DNA of 51,737 bases from CAYSPU01 sp964432995 (GTDB lineage Bacteria > Verrucomicrobiota > Verrucomicrobiia > Limisphaerales > JAHDYP01): the NCBI GenBank assembly GCA_964432995.1, contig CAYSPU010000004.1, forward strand, positions 1 to 51,737, in the 5' to 3' direction. Positions 30,249-38,137 of the stretch are shown here, piece after piece. Both the position numbers and the translations under genes were made by a program. The notes beneath the pieces are model-generated. The model saw nothing but the letters and a program-made list of their open reading frames with translations. It did not search any database and had not been told where the DNA came from. The first letter of the stretch is position 1; every line of letters starts with the position of its first letter.

Positions 30249-31159
30249 ACCGCACCCCAGGCTCGCTGCAGGAACTCCACTCCGGCGCGGAGGTCCTCCG
30301 CCTTGACGCTCGGGCTCATCTCGAACACGCGGATGTGTTCGGGTTTGACCCAGCGGCGGAGGGCGGCGAAGTCCACGGTCCCGCGTCCGGGGGGCCGGTG
30401 ATCCCGAGCGGGGAACTCGACGTCGTGAATGTGGAACCCGGCCAGGCGGTCGGCCATCGCGCCCAGGTGCATGGTGTGCACGATGAACCCCAGGTTCTCC
30501 TTGATCTGGGCGTGGCCGACGTCGTGCCAATAGCGCACCACCGCGTCGGGGAATTCGCGGAACAAGAGGGGGAAATCCGTTTCGAACGGGATCTCCTCCA
30601 GCGCCTCGCGGTTCTCGATGCCGAGCAGCAGGCCGCGGCGCTCGGCCTCCGGCACCAGCCGGCGCAGACACTCGTAGGCGGCTTCCTGGTGACGCTCCTT
30701 GCGCGCCTCCCGTTTCTCGATCACCTCCGCGCACAATCGTTCGTACTTCGACGTCTCCCGACGGTCTTGCCCCACCATTTCCGTCAGGCGCTCCGTGTAA
30801 TCCTTCAACTCCACGGCGCCCAGGTGGAGCACCACCAGGCGCGCCCCGACGCGTTCGGCCGTTTCGAAGGTCTTGAGCGTATGCCGGACGGCGTTCTCCC
30901 GTTCGCGCGGTTCCGGCGAGGTGAACTTGAAGACGTTCGGGTTGGCGTGTTGCACGCCGATCGGCAGCGGACAGAAGTTGTGCACCGTGGAGATGCGCAT
31001 CTCCCGGGCCGCGACGGCTTCGAGGATCCCCGGCAGCAGGCTGATGCGGATGCCGTGGCTCAGCTCGGCGTACTCGAAACCCTGGTCCCGAATCTCGCGC
31101 AGCATCTCGCGCCCGTCGGTATGCCGATGGGAATTCCAGCAGGTGGAAAGCGATACCAT
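30245..31159 (-). CDS. Sugar phosphate isomerase/epimerase (AP-endonuclease-2 fold)
   Basis: This is a 304-residue TIM-barrel protein of the xylose isomerase-like family. Probable metal ligands occur at the ends of strands: GLLLGIENRE (Glu), RYWHDVGHAQ (Asp/His) and HIHDVEF (His/Asp), followed by GRGTVDFAALRRW, typical of the family. Substrates in this family are mostly sugars or inositols; this one is unknown. The ATG at 31159 is preferred over a TTG two codons upstream. The start lies just after the terminator of the rpsU gene and has no Shine-Dalgarno sequence. It overlaps the downstream membrane-protein gene by four bases. Confidence 0.85.
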   Translation of the reverse strand: MVSLSTCWNSHRHTDGREMLREIRDQGFEYAELSHGIRISLLPGILEAVAAREMRISTVHNFCPLPIGVQHANPNVFKFTSPEPRERENAVRHTLKTFETAERVGARLVVLHLGAVELKDYTERLTEMVGQDRRETSKYERLCAEVIEKREARKERHQEAAYECLRRLVPEAERRGLLLGIENREALEEIPFETDFPLLFREFPDAVVRYWHDVGHAQIKENLGFIVHTMHLGAMADRLAGFHIHDVEFPARDHRPPGRGTVDFAALRRWVKPEHIRVFEMSPSVKAEDLRAGVEFLQRAWGAV

Positions 31160-31160
31160 A

Positions 31161-31200
31161 AACAAAAGGCCGGGTGACCTCGTGGGAGGGACACCCGGCC
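31161..31200 (-). terminator. Rho-independent terminator of the S21 gene
   Basis: On the minus strand a perfect 9-bp stem GGCCGGGTG/CACCCGGCC with a 15-base loop is followed by TTTTGTTT. It begins about 26 bases after the S21 stop and ends directly at the start codon of the sugar isomerase gene. Confidence 0.85.
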
Positions 31201-31226
31201 GGCGACGCCGTTCAAAACGAACCTAC

Positions 31227-31424
31227 TTACTGGTCCGCATACCGAGCGCTCAGCATCGCGGCAAAACGCGCAATCTTCATCTTGCGGCGGCGCTTCTCGC
31301 TCGGCTTTTCATAGTGCCTGTGGTTGCGGACTTCCCTCAATGTCCCCTCCCGGTCGATCTTCTTCTTCAACCGGCGCAGGGCCTTTTCCACAGACTCGCC
31401 TTTTCTCAGCCTGATTTCCGTCAC
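31227..31424 (-). CDS. rpsU: 30S ribosomal protein S21
   Basis: This is a 65-residue basic protein, VTEIRLRKGESVEKALRRLK then KKIDREGTLREVRNHRHYEK, matching bacterial S21 throughout, with the usual Arg/Lys-rich C-terminus (SEKRRRKMKIA). S21 binds the small subunit near the 3' end of 16S rRNA. GTG at 31424 is chosen because the conserved N-terminus begins there; AGAGAGGAT upstream could serve as a ribosome binding site. The upstream in-frame extension is not conserved-looking. A strong terminator follows the gene. Confidence 0.96.
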   Translation of the reverse strand: MTEIRLRKGESVEKALRRLKKKIDREGTLREVRNHRHYEKPSEKRRRKMKIARFAAMLSARYADQ

Positions 31425-31599
31425 CTTGAACTCACATCCTCTCTGGTTGCGCTCGGCTCCGGCCCGCCCGTGCCAGCCGGCCCGGTCCTGAGCAGGTGGC
31501 AAAACCTACGGACTGCCATCCGGGGTGTCAACGCGCAAAAGTCGGCCGGGCAATGCACCGGTGAATCCGGAGGTTGTTGGTCACGAGTCCCCCTCGGTG

Positions 31600-31685
31600 G
31601 GCGGGGCAACACCGTTGCCCGCTCAGCGATGGGGAAACCGGTTCCGGGAGCGGCCAGACGGTGCTGTCCGCCCACCGACAACCTG
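31600..31685 (-). repeat. Dispersed repeat M, copy 2
   Basis: The minus strand contains GTGGGCGGACAGCACCGT, CTGGCCGCT and the palindrome GGGCAACGGTGTTGCCC, matching 13363-13420. It interrupts what looks like a gene remnant at 31690-31900. Confidence 0.45.
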
Positions 31686-31689
31686 GGAT

Positions 31690-31905
31690 GCACCCAAAAG
31701 CCGGGCGGCTCGTGGAGCGGGTAGGTGATTACCCAGAGACAATCCGCCCAGGGAACCACCGCTACCGTGCCGTACTCGTTTCTCCCGTTGAACATCGCCA
31801 GATGCGGGTAGATGCCGGAGACACTCGGCACTGCCGTGAGCGCGGCGTTGGCGGCGAACGTGGACTGCAGCTGCGACCAGCTGAATCGGCGTCATTAGGT
31901 GCACG
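31690..31905 (-). pseudogene. Remnant of a larger protein gene
   Basis: On the minus strand a ~50-codon stretch encodes STFAANAALTAVPSVSG then IYPHLAMFNGRNEYGTVA and VVPWADCLWVITYPLHEP. It reads like a real protein segment and, from memory, resembles the N-terminal region of large Verrucomicrobia/Planctomycetes secreted proteins. It has no proper start: a possible leader, MTPIQLVAAAV, is in another frame. It runs into repeat M after about 55 residues. I take it as a frameshifted, truncated gene. Confidence 0.4.
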
Positions 31906-32125
31906 GTCTGCAGGAGCGACTGCTGAGAGCCGTGGTGTCTACTAGAATGGGATGGGGCACCTCCGGCCTGCTGTCGGGCGATCTTACAGTCTGGCAATGA
32001 ACCGGTAATGCCTTCGGTCTGAGCCGGTTACAGCCAATCTGAACTCCCTCATGGCCCTGCTTGTCAAGGCGCCTGACAAGGAGCACACCTCAGGGCGGTG
32101 CCCCTAATCTCTCAAATAGATCTGA

Positions 32126-32156
32126 TAGACAAGCACTTATGCGCTCCGGGGATAAT
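32126..32156 (+). promoter_or_regulatory. Possible sigma-70-type promoter
   Basis: TAGACA at 32126-32131 and GATAAT at 32151-32156 each match five of six consensus bases, spaced 19 bases, in a locally AT-richer stretch. It lies about 70 bases before the VPDSG-CTERM-like gene, which has the ribosome binding site AAAGGAAG just before its ATG. Confidence 0.4.
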
Positions 32157-32228
32157 CGTGGCACCCATCATGCTAAACCGATGTCAAACCGGATACCCAT
32201 GCTCTAGCTTGGTTTCAGAAAGGAAGCT

Positions 32229-32828
32229 ATGCGAACGTACTCACGCAAGTCAATGGTTGTCAGATTCGGTGTGATCGCCGCTGCCTGCGCGGCGGTGATG
32301 AACTTGAATGCAACGCTGCTAATGCACTACACAGGGAGCGAGATCGCGGGTGAAAACTCCGTGAAGACGGGCGCCCTGGAAAACGCCCACCACATTGAGG
32401 CCACCGCCGAGTTCTCGAACGCCGGAGACTCAGGGCCGATGGCGATGAGCGCGAGGGTAGTCGACGCCGAGGGGAATGTACTGATGGAGGTCCAGAGTGT
32501 CGGTGAGATTGGCACACCTCTTTGGACAGGCACTTTTACGTGGGCTTCGGGACAGATCACTGAGTGGGCTTGGGTGATCAGCACGACTGGTCAGTACCCG
32601 GAAGACTACATCTCGTCGTCGAACAGCCCCGATTGGGCCGAGGACCAGGCGATCATAGGGCATGGAAAGCCCGGAGGTGACTGGCCATGGGATGGGTACG
32701 CGGATGTGATGCGCTCGCCCGGCGTGTGGGCTCCTGGGACTGCTGTGCCGGACGGTGGATGTGTACTCCTGCTATGCGGTTTCGCACTCGGGCTTCTTCG
32801 ATGCCTAGGCGGGGGCAGATCGCAATAG
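32229..32828 (+). CDS. Small secreted protein with a VPDSG/PEP-CTERM-like sorting signal
   Basis: This 199-residue protein has an N-terminal signal peptide (VRFGVIAAACAAVMNLNA). The C-terminus reads VPDGGCVLLLCGFALGLL then RCLGGGRSQ. That matches the PEP-CTERM/VPDSG-CTERM layout of a short motif, hydrophobic helix and basic end, although the basic end is weak. Such proteins are processed by an exosortase and delivered to the outer surface or matrix; no exosortase gene is in this window. The middle is Trp-rich and acidic (FTWASGQITEWAWV, SSNSPDWAEDQ) with no named domain. Start and ribosome binding site are clear. The gene and its upstream spacer look less GC-rich than the surroundings. Confidence 0.72.
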   Translation: MRTYSRKSMVVRFGVIAAACAAVMNLNATLLMHYTGSEIAGENSVKTGALENAHHIEATAEFSNAGDSGPMAMSARVVDAEGNVLMEVQSVGEIGTPLWTGTFTWASGQITEWAWVISTTGQYPEDYISSSNSPDWAEDQAIIGHGKPGGDWPWDGYADVMRSPGVWAPGTAVPDGGCVLLLCGFALGLLRCLGGGRSQ

Positions 32829-32905
32829 CACAGCACGTTCCACTATCGTGGGTCAATTCTCGCCGGAGGATTCCTCAGGCGACGCGTGCCTTGTGCCCAT
32901 CATCT

Positions 32906-32973
32906 GTAGCCGCGGACGTGAGTCCGCGCTAACTCTCCGGCAGAGCGTCGCGCGCCGACTGATGTCGGCGGCC
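32906..32973 (+). repeat. Repeat C, copy 2
   Basis: A multi-hairpin element starting GTAGC, with GCGGAC-GTGA-GTCCGC, an imperfect middle stem, and GCCGAC-TGAT-GTCGGC. It is preceded by CCTTGTGCCC, as in copy C3. It is followed by an H element (32974-33026) that resembles 25313-25362. Confidence 0.7.
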
Positions 32974-33115
32974 TGTTGCTGCCTCCTTCCACGCGCGGGA
33001 CGCGCCTCCGGTGCTGGACACTGGGGCTTCTTCGGAACATTCACGATGTCCGGGCTTGCCGTCGACGTTCCCGACGGTTGATCACCCGGCCTATTCCTGG
33101 TAGTACTTCACCACG

Positions 33116-34018
33116 ATGAACACTTCCCATGCATTTGGCACGACGGGCGGGATCCTCCTCCTCCTCCTGGGGGCGCAGGGGATCACCGGTAACCTCCACG
33201 CTCAGGCGGGCGGCAAGACGCCGCCCACGCTGTCTCCGGCGGTGCTCCAGCGGATCGAAGCCGCCGTTCCCTCCGCCGCCCGCGTCCAGCCGCGCCAGCC
33301 GCGGCGGGTATTGGTCTTTTGGCGGTGTGAAGGCTTCTTTCACGGCGAGGGCATTGCAGGGGGCAACCGGGCGCTCGAGCTGATGGGCCGCAAGACCGGC
33401 GCCTTTACGGCCGACTTCAGCGACGATTACCGCACTCTCCAGGCGGACAACCTGGCCAAGTACGACGCCCTCATCCTCAACAACACCACCCAGTTGAAGA
33501 TGCCGGACGATGCCACGAAACAGGCCGTGCTCGACTTCGTTCGCAAGGGCAAGGGCTTCGTCGGAATCCACGCGGCGACGGACTGTTTCTACGACTGGCC
33601 TGAGGCCGCCGCGATGGTCGGGGGCCTGTTCGACGGCCATCCGTGGAACGCGGGCGGCACCTGGGCGTTCAAGATCGACGAGCCCACCCACACCCTGAAC
33701 CAGGCCTGGGAGGGCAAAGGCTTCAAGCTCCGGGACGAAATCTACCAGTTCAAAGCGCCCTACACCCGGGCCGACCGCCGCGTGTTGGTCAGCCTGGACC
33801 TGTCCGACCCGACCACGGGCGGCATCAAGAATGGAGTGAAACGAACGGATGGCGACTTTGCCGTGGCCTGGATCAAGAAGTTCGGTCAGGGACGAGTCTT
33901 CTACTGCAGCCTCGGGCATGCGGAGAACGTGTTTGAGGACCGCGCCGTCCTGCGGTTCTATCTGGACGGAATTCAGTACGCGCTGGGCGACCTCGAAGCG
34001 GACGCGAGCCCGCGATGA
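33116..34018 (+). CDS. Secreted ThuA-domain protein
   Basis: This 300-residue protein has a signal peptide (GGILLLLLGAQGITG, cleavage near HAQA). The rest is a ThuA domain (trehalose-utilisation-like, class I glutamine amidotransferase-like fold): VLVFWRCEGFFHGEGI, YDALILNNTTQLKMPD, GFVGIHAATDCFYDWPE, and a C-terminal GDFAVAWIKKFGQGRVFYCS. ThuA proteins of this type are found with sugar catabolism genes, often together with Gfo/Idh/MocA and DUF1080 proteins. The exact reaction is unsettled. It probably acts in the periplasm. A second, fused ThuA protein is encoded at 48360-50147. It is followed by repeat A4 within the long repeat IR-L. Confidence 0.9.
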   Translation: MNTSHAFGTTGGILLLLLGAQGITGNLHAQAGGKTPPTLSPAVLQRIEAAVPSAARVQPRQPRRVLVFWRCEGFFHGEGIAGGNRALELMGRKTGAFTADFSDDYRTLQADNLAKYDALILNNTTQLKMPDDATKQAVLDFVRKGKGFVGIHAATDCFYDWPEAAAMVGGLFDGHPWNAGGTWAFKIDEPTHTLNQAWEGKGFKLRDEIYQFKAPYTRADRRVLVSLDLSDPTTGGIKNGVKRTDGDFAVAWIKKFGQGRVFYCSLGHAENVFEDRAVLRFYLDGIQYALGDLEADASPR

Positions 34019-34102
34019 GTGTGAAGCGCGTCTTCCCATGAACCATCACCGGGACTTTTCATGAATCCCCCTACCCATTCCGGGGTACCACTTCGCATGA
34101 AA

Positions 34103-34129
34103 GGTAGGGCGACCTCTCCGAGGGCGCCG
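34103..34129 (+). repeat. Dispersed hairpin repeat A, copy 4
   Basis: Full hairpin with the GGTAG prefix, 84 bases downstream of the ThuA stop in sense orientation, part of IR-L. Confidence 0.85.
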
Positions 34130-34236
34130 GAGGCCGGCACGTCGGTGAATCGGCCCGCCGGCTCGTCAGCCGTCGTTCCGTCGTTCGGACCCGCCGCAGC
34201 TCCGGCAGTAGCGAGACCTGCTCGCGAGACCTGCTC

Positions 34237-34284
34237 GGAGCCTGCTCGCGAGTCCTCCTCGGAGCCTGCTCGCGAGTCCTCCTC
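34237..34284 (+). repeat. 24-bp tandem duplication inside IR-L
   Basis: Two exact copies of a 24-bp unit that begins GGAGCCTGCTCGCGAG. They are preceded by related GAGACCTGCTCGC units from 34208. The matching place in IR-R has essentially one unit, so this array expands or contracts. Confidence 0.8.
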
Positions 34285-34316
34285 GGAGTCGCGCCTTACC
34301 AGTTTTCGGGGTAACC

Positions 34317-34367
34317 GTAGCGCCGACATTCCTGTCGGCGTCATGCCGGCTGGAAAGCCGGCGCTAC
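34317..34367 (+). repeat. Repeat B, copy 1 (cloverleaf-like)
   Basis: Outer arms GTAGC/GCTAC enclose two hairpins, GCCGACA-TTCC-TGTCGGC and GCCGGCT-GGAA-AGCCGGC. Other copies are at 38088-38137 (inverted) and 43157-43207. Confidence 0.85.
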
Positions 34368-34429
34368 GCAGTTCATGGACCCAAAAGCGCATCGGACGGT
34401 TGGCTGTGGCGGCTTTCCATGCCTCTTAC

Positions 34430-34472
34430 CCTCTCACCCTGTCCCTCTCCCCCTCGGAGGGGGAGGGGGTAG
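34430..34472. repeat. Repeat K, copy 4
   Basis: Palindrome with arms CCCTCTCCCCCT and AGGGGGAGGGGG, between IR-L and the ZIP gene. Confidence 0.55.
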
Positions 34473-34584
34473 GCCGCGGGCGCGGGGGATTCACCCTGGA
34501 TCACGGTCTCCGTGCGCCGCTGAGTTACTGACTATGTCCGCCCGCCAGGTTCTTGCCCGGTAGCCAGGCACCCATGCAATCCCT

Positions 34585-35544
34585 ATGAACGTACTGTCCG
34601 GTCATCCCACCCTCCTGTTGTTCATCTATTGTCTTCTGGCGCTGCTGGCGGCACTGACCGGAGGGGCCTTGCCCAACGTGGTCCGTCTGACACACACCCG
34701 GCTGCAAGCCGCCGTCAGCTTCGTTGCCGGTCTGATGCTCGGGCTGGCCTTTCTGGGCCTCCTGCCGCACGCCGCCGAGGAACTGGGCTCGGTTCAGAAA
34801 GGCGCTGCCTGGTTGCTGGTGGGCTTCCTCGCCATGTTCCTCCTCCAGCGCTTCCTGCCCTTCCACCATCACGACGTCGCCGAAGGCAGCCCGGTGGAGC
34901 CGTGTGGGCATACGCACTCGCTGGCGGAACGTTCGGCGCGCAATCTGACCTGGGTGGGCGTGGCGCTCGGCTTGTCGCTGCATTCGATCTTCGACGGCTT
35001 GGCCATGGCCGCAGCGGTGGCGTCGGGCGTGCATGGGCACGGCGGAGCGCTTGGTTTGGGCACGGCTTTGGCGGTGATTCTCCACAAGCCATTTGGCGCG
35101 CTGGCCATCACCACGCTGATGGCGGCCAGTGGCGCGGAGCGGACTTCCAGGCACCTGATGAACTTCGCCTTCGCGTTGATCACCCCCTTGGGGGCGTTGC
35201 TGTTCTATCTGGGCGCCGGATCCTGGGCGCACGCGCACCCGGAATGGCTGGGCGGGGCGCTGGCGTTTTGCGCGGGGACATTCCTGTGCATCGCCTGTGC
35301 CGGTCTGCTGCCGGAGCTGCAGTTCCACAGCCATGACCGGGTCAAGCTCTCACTGGCGCTCCTGGCCGGCCTGGCCGTCGCCATCGCCATCGCTCGATTC
35401 GGCCATCCGGATCATGCCCACGAGCACCCGGCACACGAAGCACATCGTCGTTCTCCGGAGAACTCCGAACGCTGCGGTGCGCCGACAACCCAACTTGCTG
35501 ACCTGCCGACGTTCGAGCTGAGCGCGCGGCCGTTGCGGGCATGA
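34585..35544 (+). CDS. ZIP-family metal transporter
   Basis: This is a 319-residue inner-membrane protein with about eight transmembrane helices. The metal-site helices of ZIP proteins are visible: TM4 LHSIFDGLAMAAA near residues 132-144 and TM5 ILHKPFGALAI near 165-175. A His-rich loop between TM3 and TM4 (FHHHD, GHTHS, residues 93-112) and a His-rich tail (HPDHAHEHPAHEAH, 274-287) would bind metal in the cytoplasm. ZIP proteins move zinc, iron or manganese into the cytoplasm. Its stop overlaps the start of the next gene by ATGA, the first link in a chain of four coupled genes. The clustering with NosL hints at a metal-homeostasis locus. Confidence 0.92.
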   Translation: MNVLSGHPTLLLFIYCLLALLAALTGGALPNVVRLTHTRLQAAVSFVAGLMLGLAFLGLLPHAAEELGSVQKGAAWLLVGFLAMFLLQRFLPFHHHDVAEGSPVEPCGHTHSLAERSARNLTWVGVALGLSLHSIFDGLAMAAAVASGVHGHGGALGLGTALAVILHKPFGALAITTLMAASGAERTSRHLMNFAFALITPLGALLFYLGAGSWAHAHPEWLGGALAFCAGTFLCIACAGLLPELQFHSHDRVKLSLALLAGLAVAIAIARFGHPDHAHEHPAHEAHRRSPENSERCGAPTTQLADLPTFELSARPLRA

Positions 35545-35897
35545 TCGGCTGGCGTCGACCGGGAAGGTCGCGTGAATTGTCCGGGTGGGGACACGGCCTG
35601 GCGATCCTTCTGCTGGCGGTCGGCGTGGTCTGGATGCTGGCGGACGCCCGTGCCCGCCGGCAGGCGCAATCGGACCGCAGCCCGCAGGTTCAGTCGGCTG
35701 TTCGCCTGCTGGGCGCGGCCGATCTGGCTCTGTCCAGTTCTTCGCGCTGGCTGCGGCATCCGTCGGTAACCGAGCCGGGGGCGCCGTTTGCCGACGGTCC
35801 CGCGATTCTCGATCACGATCCGGCTGGGGCGGCGATCGGGCCGCCGCTGGAAACGCCCACGAACACCCACAGGGGCAGTGCGCGTCGACAGCCATGA
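35541..35897 (+). CDS. Small single-pass membrane protein of the metal-transport operon
   Basis: This is a 118-residue protein with one N-terminal transmembrane segment (LAILLLAVGVVWMLA) and a ~75-residue extracytoplasmic part that includes LRHPSVTEPGAPFADGPAIL and DHDPAGAAIG. No cysteine is visible and there is no named domain. Both ends overlap their neighbours by four bases (ATGA), so it is made together with the ZIP protein and the FtsX-type permease. It may be an accessory or substrate-binding partner of the ABC exporter. Confidence 0.75.
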   Translation: MIGWRRPGRSRELSGWGHGLAILLLAVGVVWMLADARARRQAQSDRSPQVQSAVRLLGAADLALSSSSRWLRHPSVTEPGAPFADGPAILDHDPAGAAIGPPLETPTNTHRGSARRQP

Positions 35898-37078
35898 GAC
35901 GACAGCTTGCACTGATGCGTTTCGCGTTGGGCAGCGCCCGGCGACGGGCATGGCGCAGCTTGACCCTGGCCGGGGCATTGGCCTTGATCACGGTTGCCTT
36001 CTCGTCGGTGCTGTTCCTCACGGAGGCGCTGCGACGCGAGTATCGCCTGGCGGCGGCGGCGCTGCCTGATTTGACGGTCCAGCAGTTGGCGGCCGGCCGG
36101 CCGGCCCTGATCCCCGAACGGGAGGCGATCCCGATGGCATCGATCGCCGGGGTCGTCGCGGTCGAACCCCGCGTCTGGGGCTACTTTTTCGTGCCGGCGA
36201 TGTCCGGCAACTTCACCGTCGTCGGCGTGGACACCGACCTGGCCTCGGTGCAGCGCGATTTGTCGCTGGTCATCGACCGGGGCAGACTCCCGCGGTCCGG
36301 CCCGTCCGGCGAGGTGGTGCTGGGCGAGGCGCTGGCTGTCTTCCTGGGGCTGGAAATCGGGGATGCGGTAACGATCCCGGTCGGGCGGTCGAAGCAACGC
36401 CTCGAGTTGGTCGGCGTCTTCCGGTCCCAGGTGGCCTTGTGGACGGCCGACGTCATTCTGATGAGCGTGGCCGACGCCCGCGAGTTCCTGCAGGTGCCGC
36501 CGGGCTACGCGACGGACATCGCGGTGCGCCTGAGCACGCCCGACGAAGCGGTCGTTGCCGCGCGCAAGATCGGGGAGTTGATGCCGGGCGCGCGCATTGT
36601 CGATCGCCAGTTGATGAGGCGGACGTATGATCTGACGTTCGACACGCGGGGGGGGATGCTGGGCGCCATGTTGCTGCCGGCGCTGGTGGCGTTTCTGATC
36701 CTGGCGTGGGATCGGCTGACGGGGGTGGGGCCGGGGGAACGCCGCGAGATCGGCGCGCTCAAGGCGATGGGTTGGAGAACCGGCGATGTGCTGGTCGCGC
36801 GTTTCTGGGAGAACGCCGTCATCGCGGTCTACGGCGCGGTGCCGGGCATCGTGGCGGCCTATGCTTACGTCTTCGGCGCGCGGGCGCCGGGGCTGGCGGA
36901 GGTGTTGCTCGGGTGGAGTTCGATGTACCCGGCGTTGCGCCTGGCCCCGGCGGTGGACGCGGCGCAGGTGTTGGTGTTGGTGTGCCTGGTGGGGATTCCG
37001 TTTGTCGCGGCCAGCCTGGTGCCGGCCTGGCGGACGGCGACTCGCGATCCGCATGGACTCTTGCGAGGCGTGACATGA
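35894..37078 (+). CDS. FtsX/MacB-type ABC transporter permease
   Basis: This is a 394-residue permease with the MacB/LolE layout. TM1 is at ~residues 22-44, followed by a periplasmic domain of ~220 residues that contains GEVVLGEALAVFLGLEIGD and GVFRSQVALWTADVILM. Three C-terminal transmembrane helices follow (LLPALVAFLILAW, a segment around ENAVIAVYGAVPG, and AQVLVLVCLVGIPFVA). GERREIGALKAMGW is the conserved coupling segment that contacts the ATPase. It is coupled by ATGA overlaps to the small membrane protein and to the ATPase. The substrate is unknown; the gene neighbourhood suggests metal or a metalloprotein cofactor. Confidence 0.9.
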   Translation: MRRQLALMRFALGSARRRAWRSLTLAGALALITVAFSSVLFLTEALRREYRLAAAALPDLTVQQLAAGRPALIPEREAIPMASIAGVVAVEPRVWGYFFVPAMSGNFTVVGVDTDLASVQRDLSLVIDRGRLPRSGPSGEVVLGEALAVFLGLEIGDAVTIPVGRSKQRLELVGVFRSQVALWTADVILMSVADAREFLQVPPGYATDIAVRLSTPDEAVVAARKIGELMPGARIVDRQLMRRTYDLTFDTRGGMLGAMLLPALVAFLILAWDRLTGVGPGERREIGALKAMGWRTGDVLVARFWENAVIAVYGAVPGIVAAYAYVFGARAPGLAEVLLGWSSMYPALRLAPAVDAAQVLVLVCLVGIPFVAASLVPAWRTATRDPHGLLRGVT

Positions 37079-37785
37079 AGCCCGGCAATCCGATCATGGT
37101 GCGGGCGATCGGCCTGACCAAACGCTACGTCTCCGGGCCCTCGGAAAAGACGGCGTTGCGCGATGTCCGTCTCGCCATCCCGGCGGGGCAGTTCTGGATT
37201 GTGAGCGGCCCGAGCGGTTCCGGGAAGACCACGTTGCTGGGGTTGTTGGCCGGGATGATCGCCCCCACCGCCGGCGAGGTGCATCTCGACGGCCGGTCCA
37301 TCACCCATCTGCGCGACCATCATCGAGCGCTGGTGCGCCGCGACCTGGTGGGCATGGTGTTCCAGGAGTCCGCCCTGATCGCCGGCATGAGCCTCGAGGA
37401 GAACGTCTTTCTCCCATGCGTGCCCAAGGGGGGCCCGAGCGAATCCGAACGCCAACGGGCCCGGGCGCTGCTGGAGCATTTCGGCCTGACCGGGTTCGCC
37501 CGAACCAGAGTCGAGCGGTTGTCCGCCGGGGAACAGCAACGGGGGGCGCTGATCCGGGCGCTGGTGGCCGACGCGCCGATCCTCATGCTGGACGAACCAA
37601 CCGCGGCCTTGGACATCGGGAACGTGCGCCTCCTGTTGGAGGTCCTGCTCGAGTTGCGAGGGGAGGGGCGCACCCTGCTGGCGACCACGCACGACCGCCG
37701 ATTGGCCGAGGATCCGCGCGTGGATGGAGTGCTGCGGCTCGAGGACGGAGAACTGATAGGACAGCAGAGTCAAGGTGAACGATAA
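37075..37785 (+). CDS. ABC transporter ATP-binding protein
   Basis: This 236-residue ATPase has Walker A GPSGSGKT (45-52), the Q-loop Gln97 (MVFQESA), the signature LSAGEQQR (149-156), Walker B ILMLDEP (169-175) and the switch His206 (TTHDR). It is of the MacB/LolD type and pairs with the upstream FtsX-type permease; their genes overlap by ATGA. It is the last gene of the coupled operon before a repeat block. Repeat D2 begins right after its stop. Confidence 0.96.
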   Translation: MKPGNPIMVRAIGLTKRYVSGPSEKTALRDVRLAIPAGQFWIVSGPSGSGKTTLLGLLAGMIAPTAGEVHLDGRSITHLRDHHRALVRRDLVGMVFQESALIAGMSLEENVFLPCVPKGGPSESERQRARALLEHFGLTGFARTRVERLSAGEQQRGALIRALVADAPILMLDEPTAALDIGNVRLLLEVLLELRGEGRTLLATTHDRRLAEDPRVDGVLRLEDGELIGQQSQGER

Positions 37786-37787
37786 CC

Positions 37788-37868
37788 CTCAACGCTCAAC
37801 GTCCAACATCCAACGTTCAACGTCCAAGGCCGAAATGTCCGGTTGCTCGACGTTGGACGTTGGAGACC
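37788..37868. repeat. Repeat D, copy 2
   Basis: Left arm of ~8-base units (CTCAACG, TCCAACA, TTCAACG) and right arm CTCGACGTTGGACGTTGGA. It begins two bases after the ABC ATPase stop and could act as a 3' hairpin. An L-type sequence (AAGCTCCGAGCTCCAAG) follows at about 37880. Confidence 0.7.
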
Positions 37869-37958
37869 ATGAACCTGGGCTTCAAGCTCCGAGCTCCAAG
37901 CTTCGGTTGGTGGAGCGCCGCGTTTCCACAGAGACAGAATGCCTTGTGCCCGTGATCC

Positions 37959-38028
37959 GTAGTCGCGGACGTGAGTCCGCGCTGACTCACCGGCACAGAG
38001 TCAGGCGCCGACTCACGTCGGCGGCTAC
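37959..38028 (+). repeat. Repeat C, copy 3 (cloverleaf with four stems)
   Basis: Outer arms GTAG and CTAC enclose three hairpins: GCGGAC-GTGA-GTCCGC, TGACTC/GAGTCA with a long loop, and GCCGAC-TCAC-GTCGGC. The complementary ends could close a cloverleaf about 70 bases long. Confidence 0.78.
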
Positions 38029-38087
38029 GAGGTTCATGGGAAGCCGCCACATCCAACCGCCCGATGCGCTTTGGGTCCATGATCTGC

Positions 38088-38137
38088 GTAGCGCCGGCTT
38101 TCCAGCCGGCATGACGCCGACAGGAATGCCGGCGCTA
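38088..38137 (-). repeat. Repeat B, copy 2
   Basis: Inverted copy of repeat B within IR-R. The two hairpins are intact, and the closing arm is slightly degenerate (GCGCTAG). Confidence 0.8.

Larger units (their letters stand above)
34063..34420 (+). repeat. Long composite repeat, left inverted copy (IR-L)
   Basis: This ~358-bp segment is repeated in inverted orientation at 38037-38344. It consists of CCCATTCCGGGG, repeat A4 (34103-34129), a ~100-bp unique block, a short tandem array (34208-34293), repeat B1 (34317-34367) and a tail ending CGGCTTTCCAT. The two copies differ by only scattered bases and by about 50 bp of tandem units. Together they flank the ZIP-ABC operon. Confidence 0.88.

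Noticed and set aside
37959..38028. tRNA gene
   Set aside because: The cloverleaf-like fold lacks the conserved tRNA bases (no GTTCRA T-arm, no proper anticodon loop) and it belongs to a repeat family.
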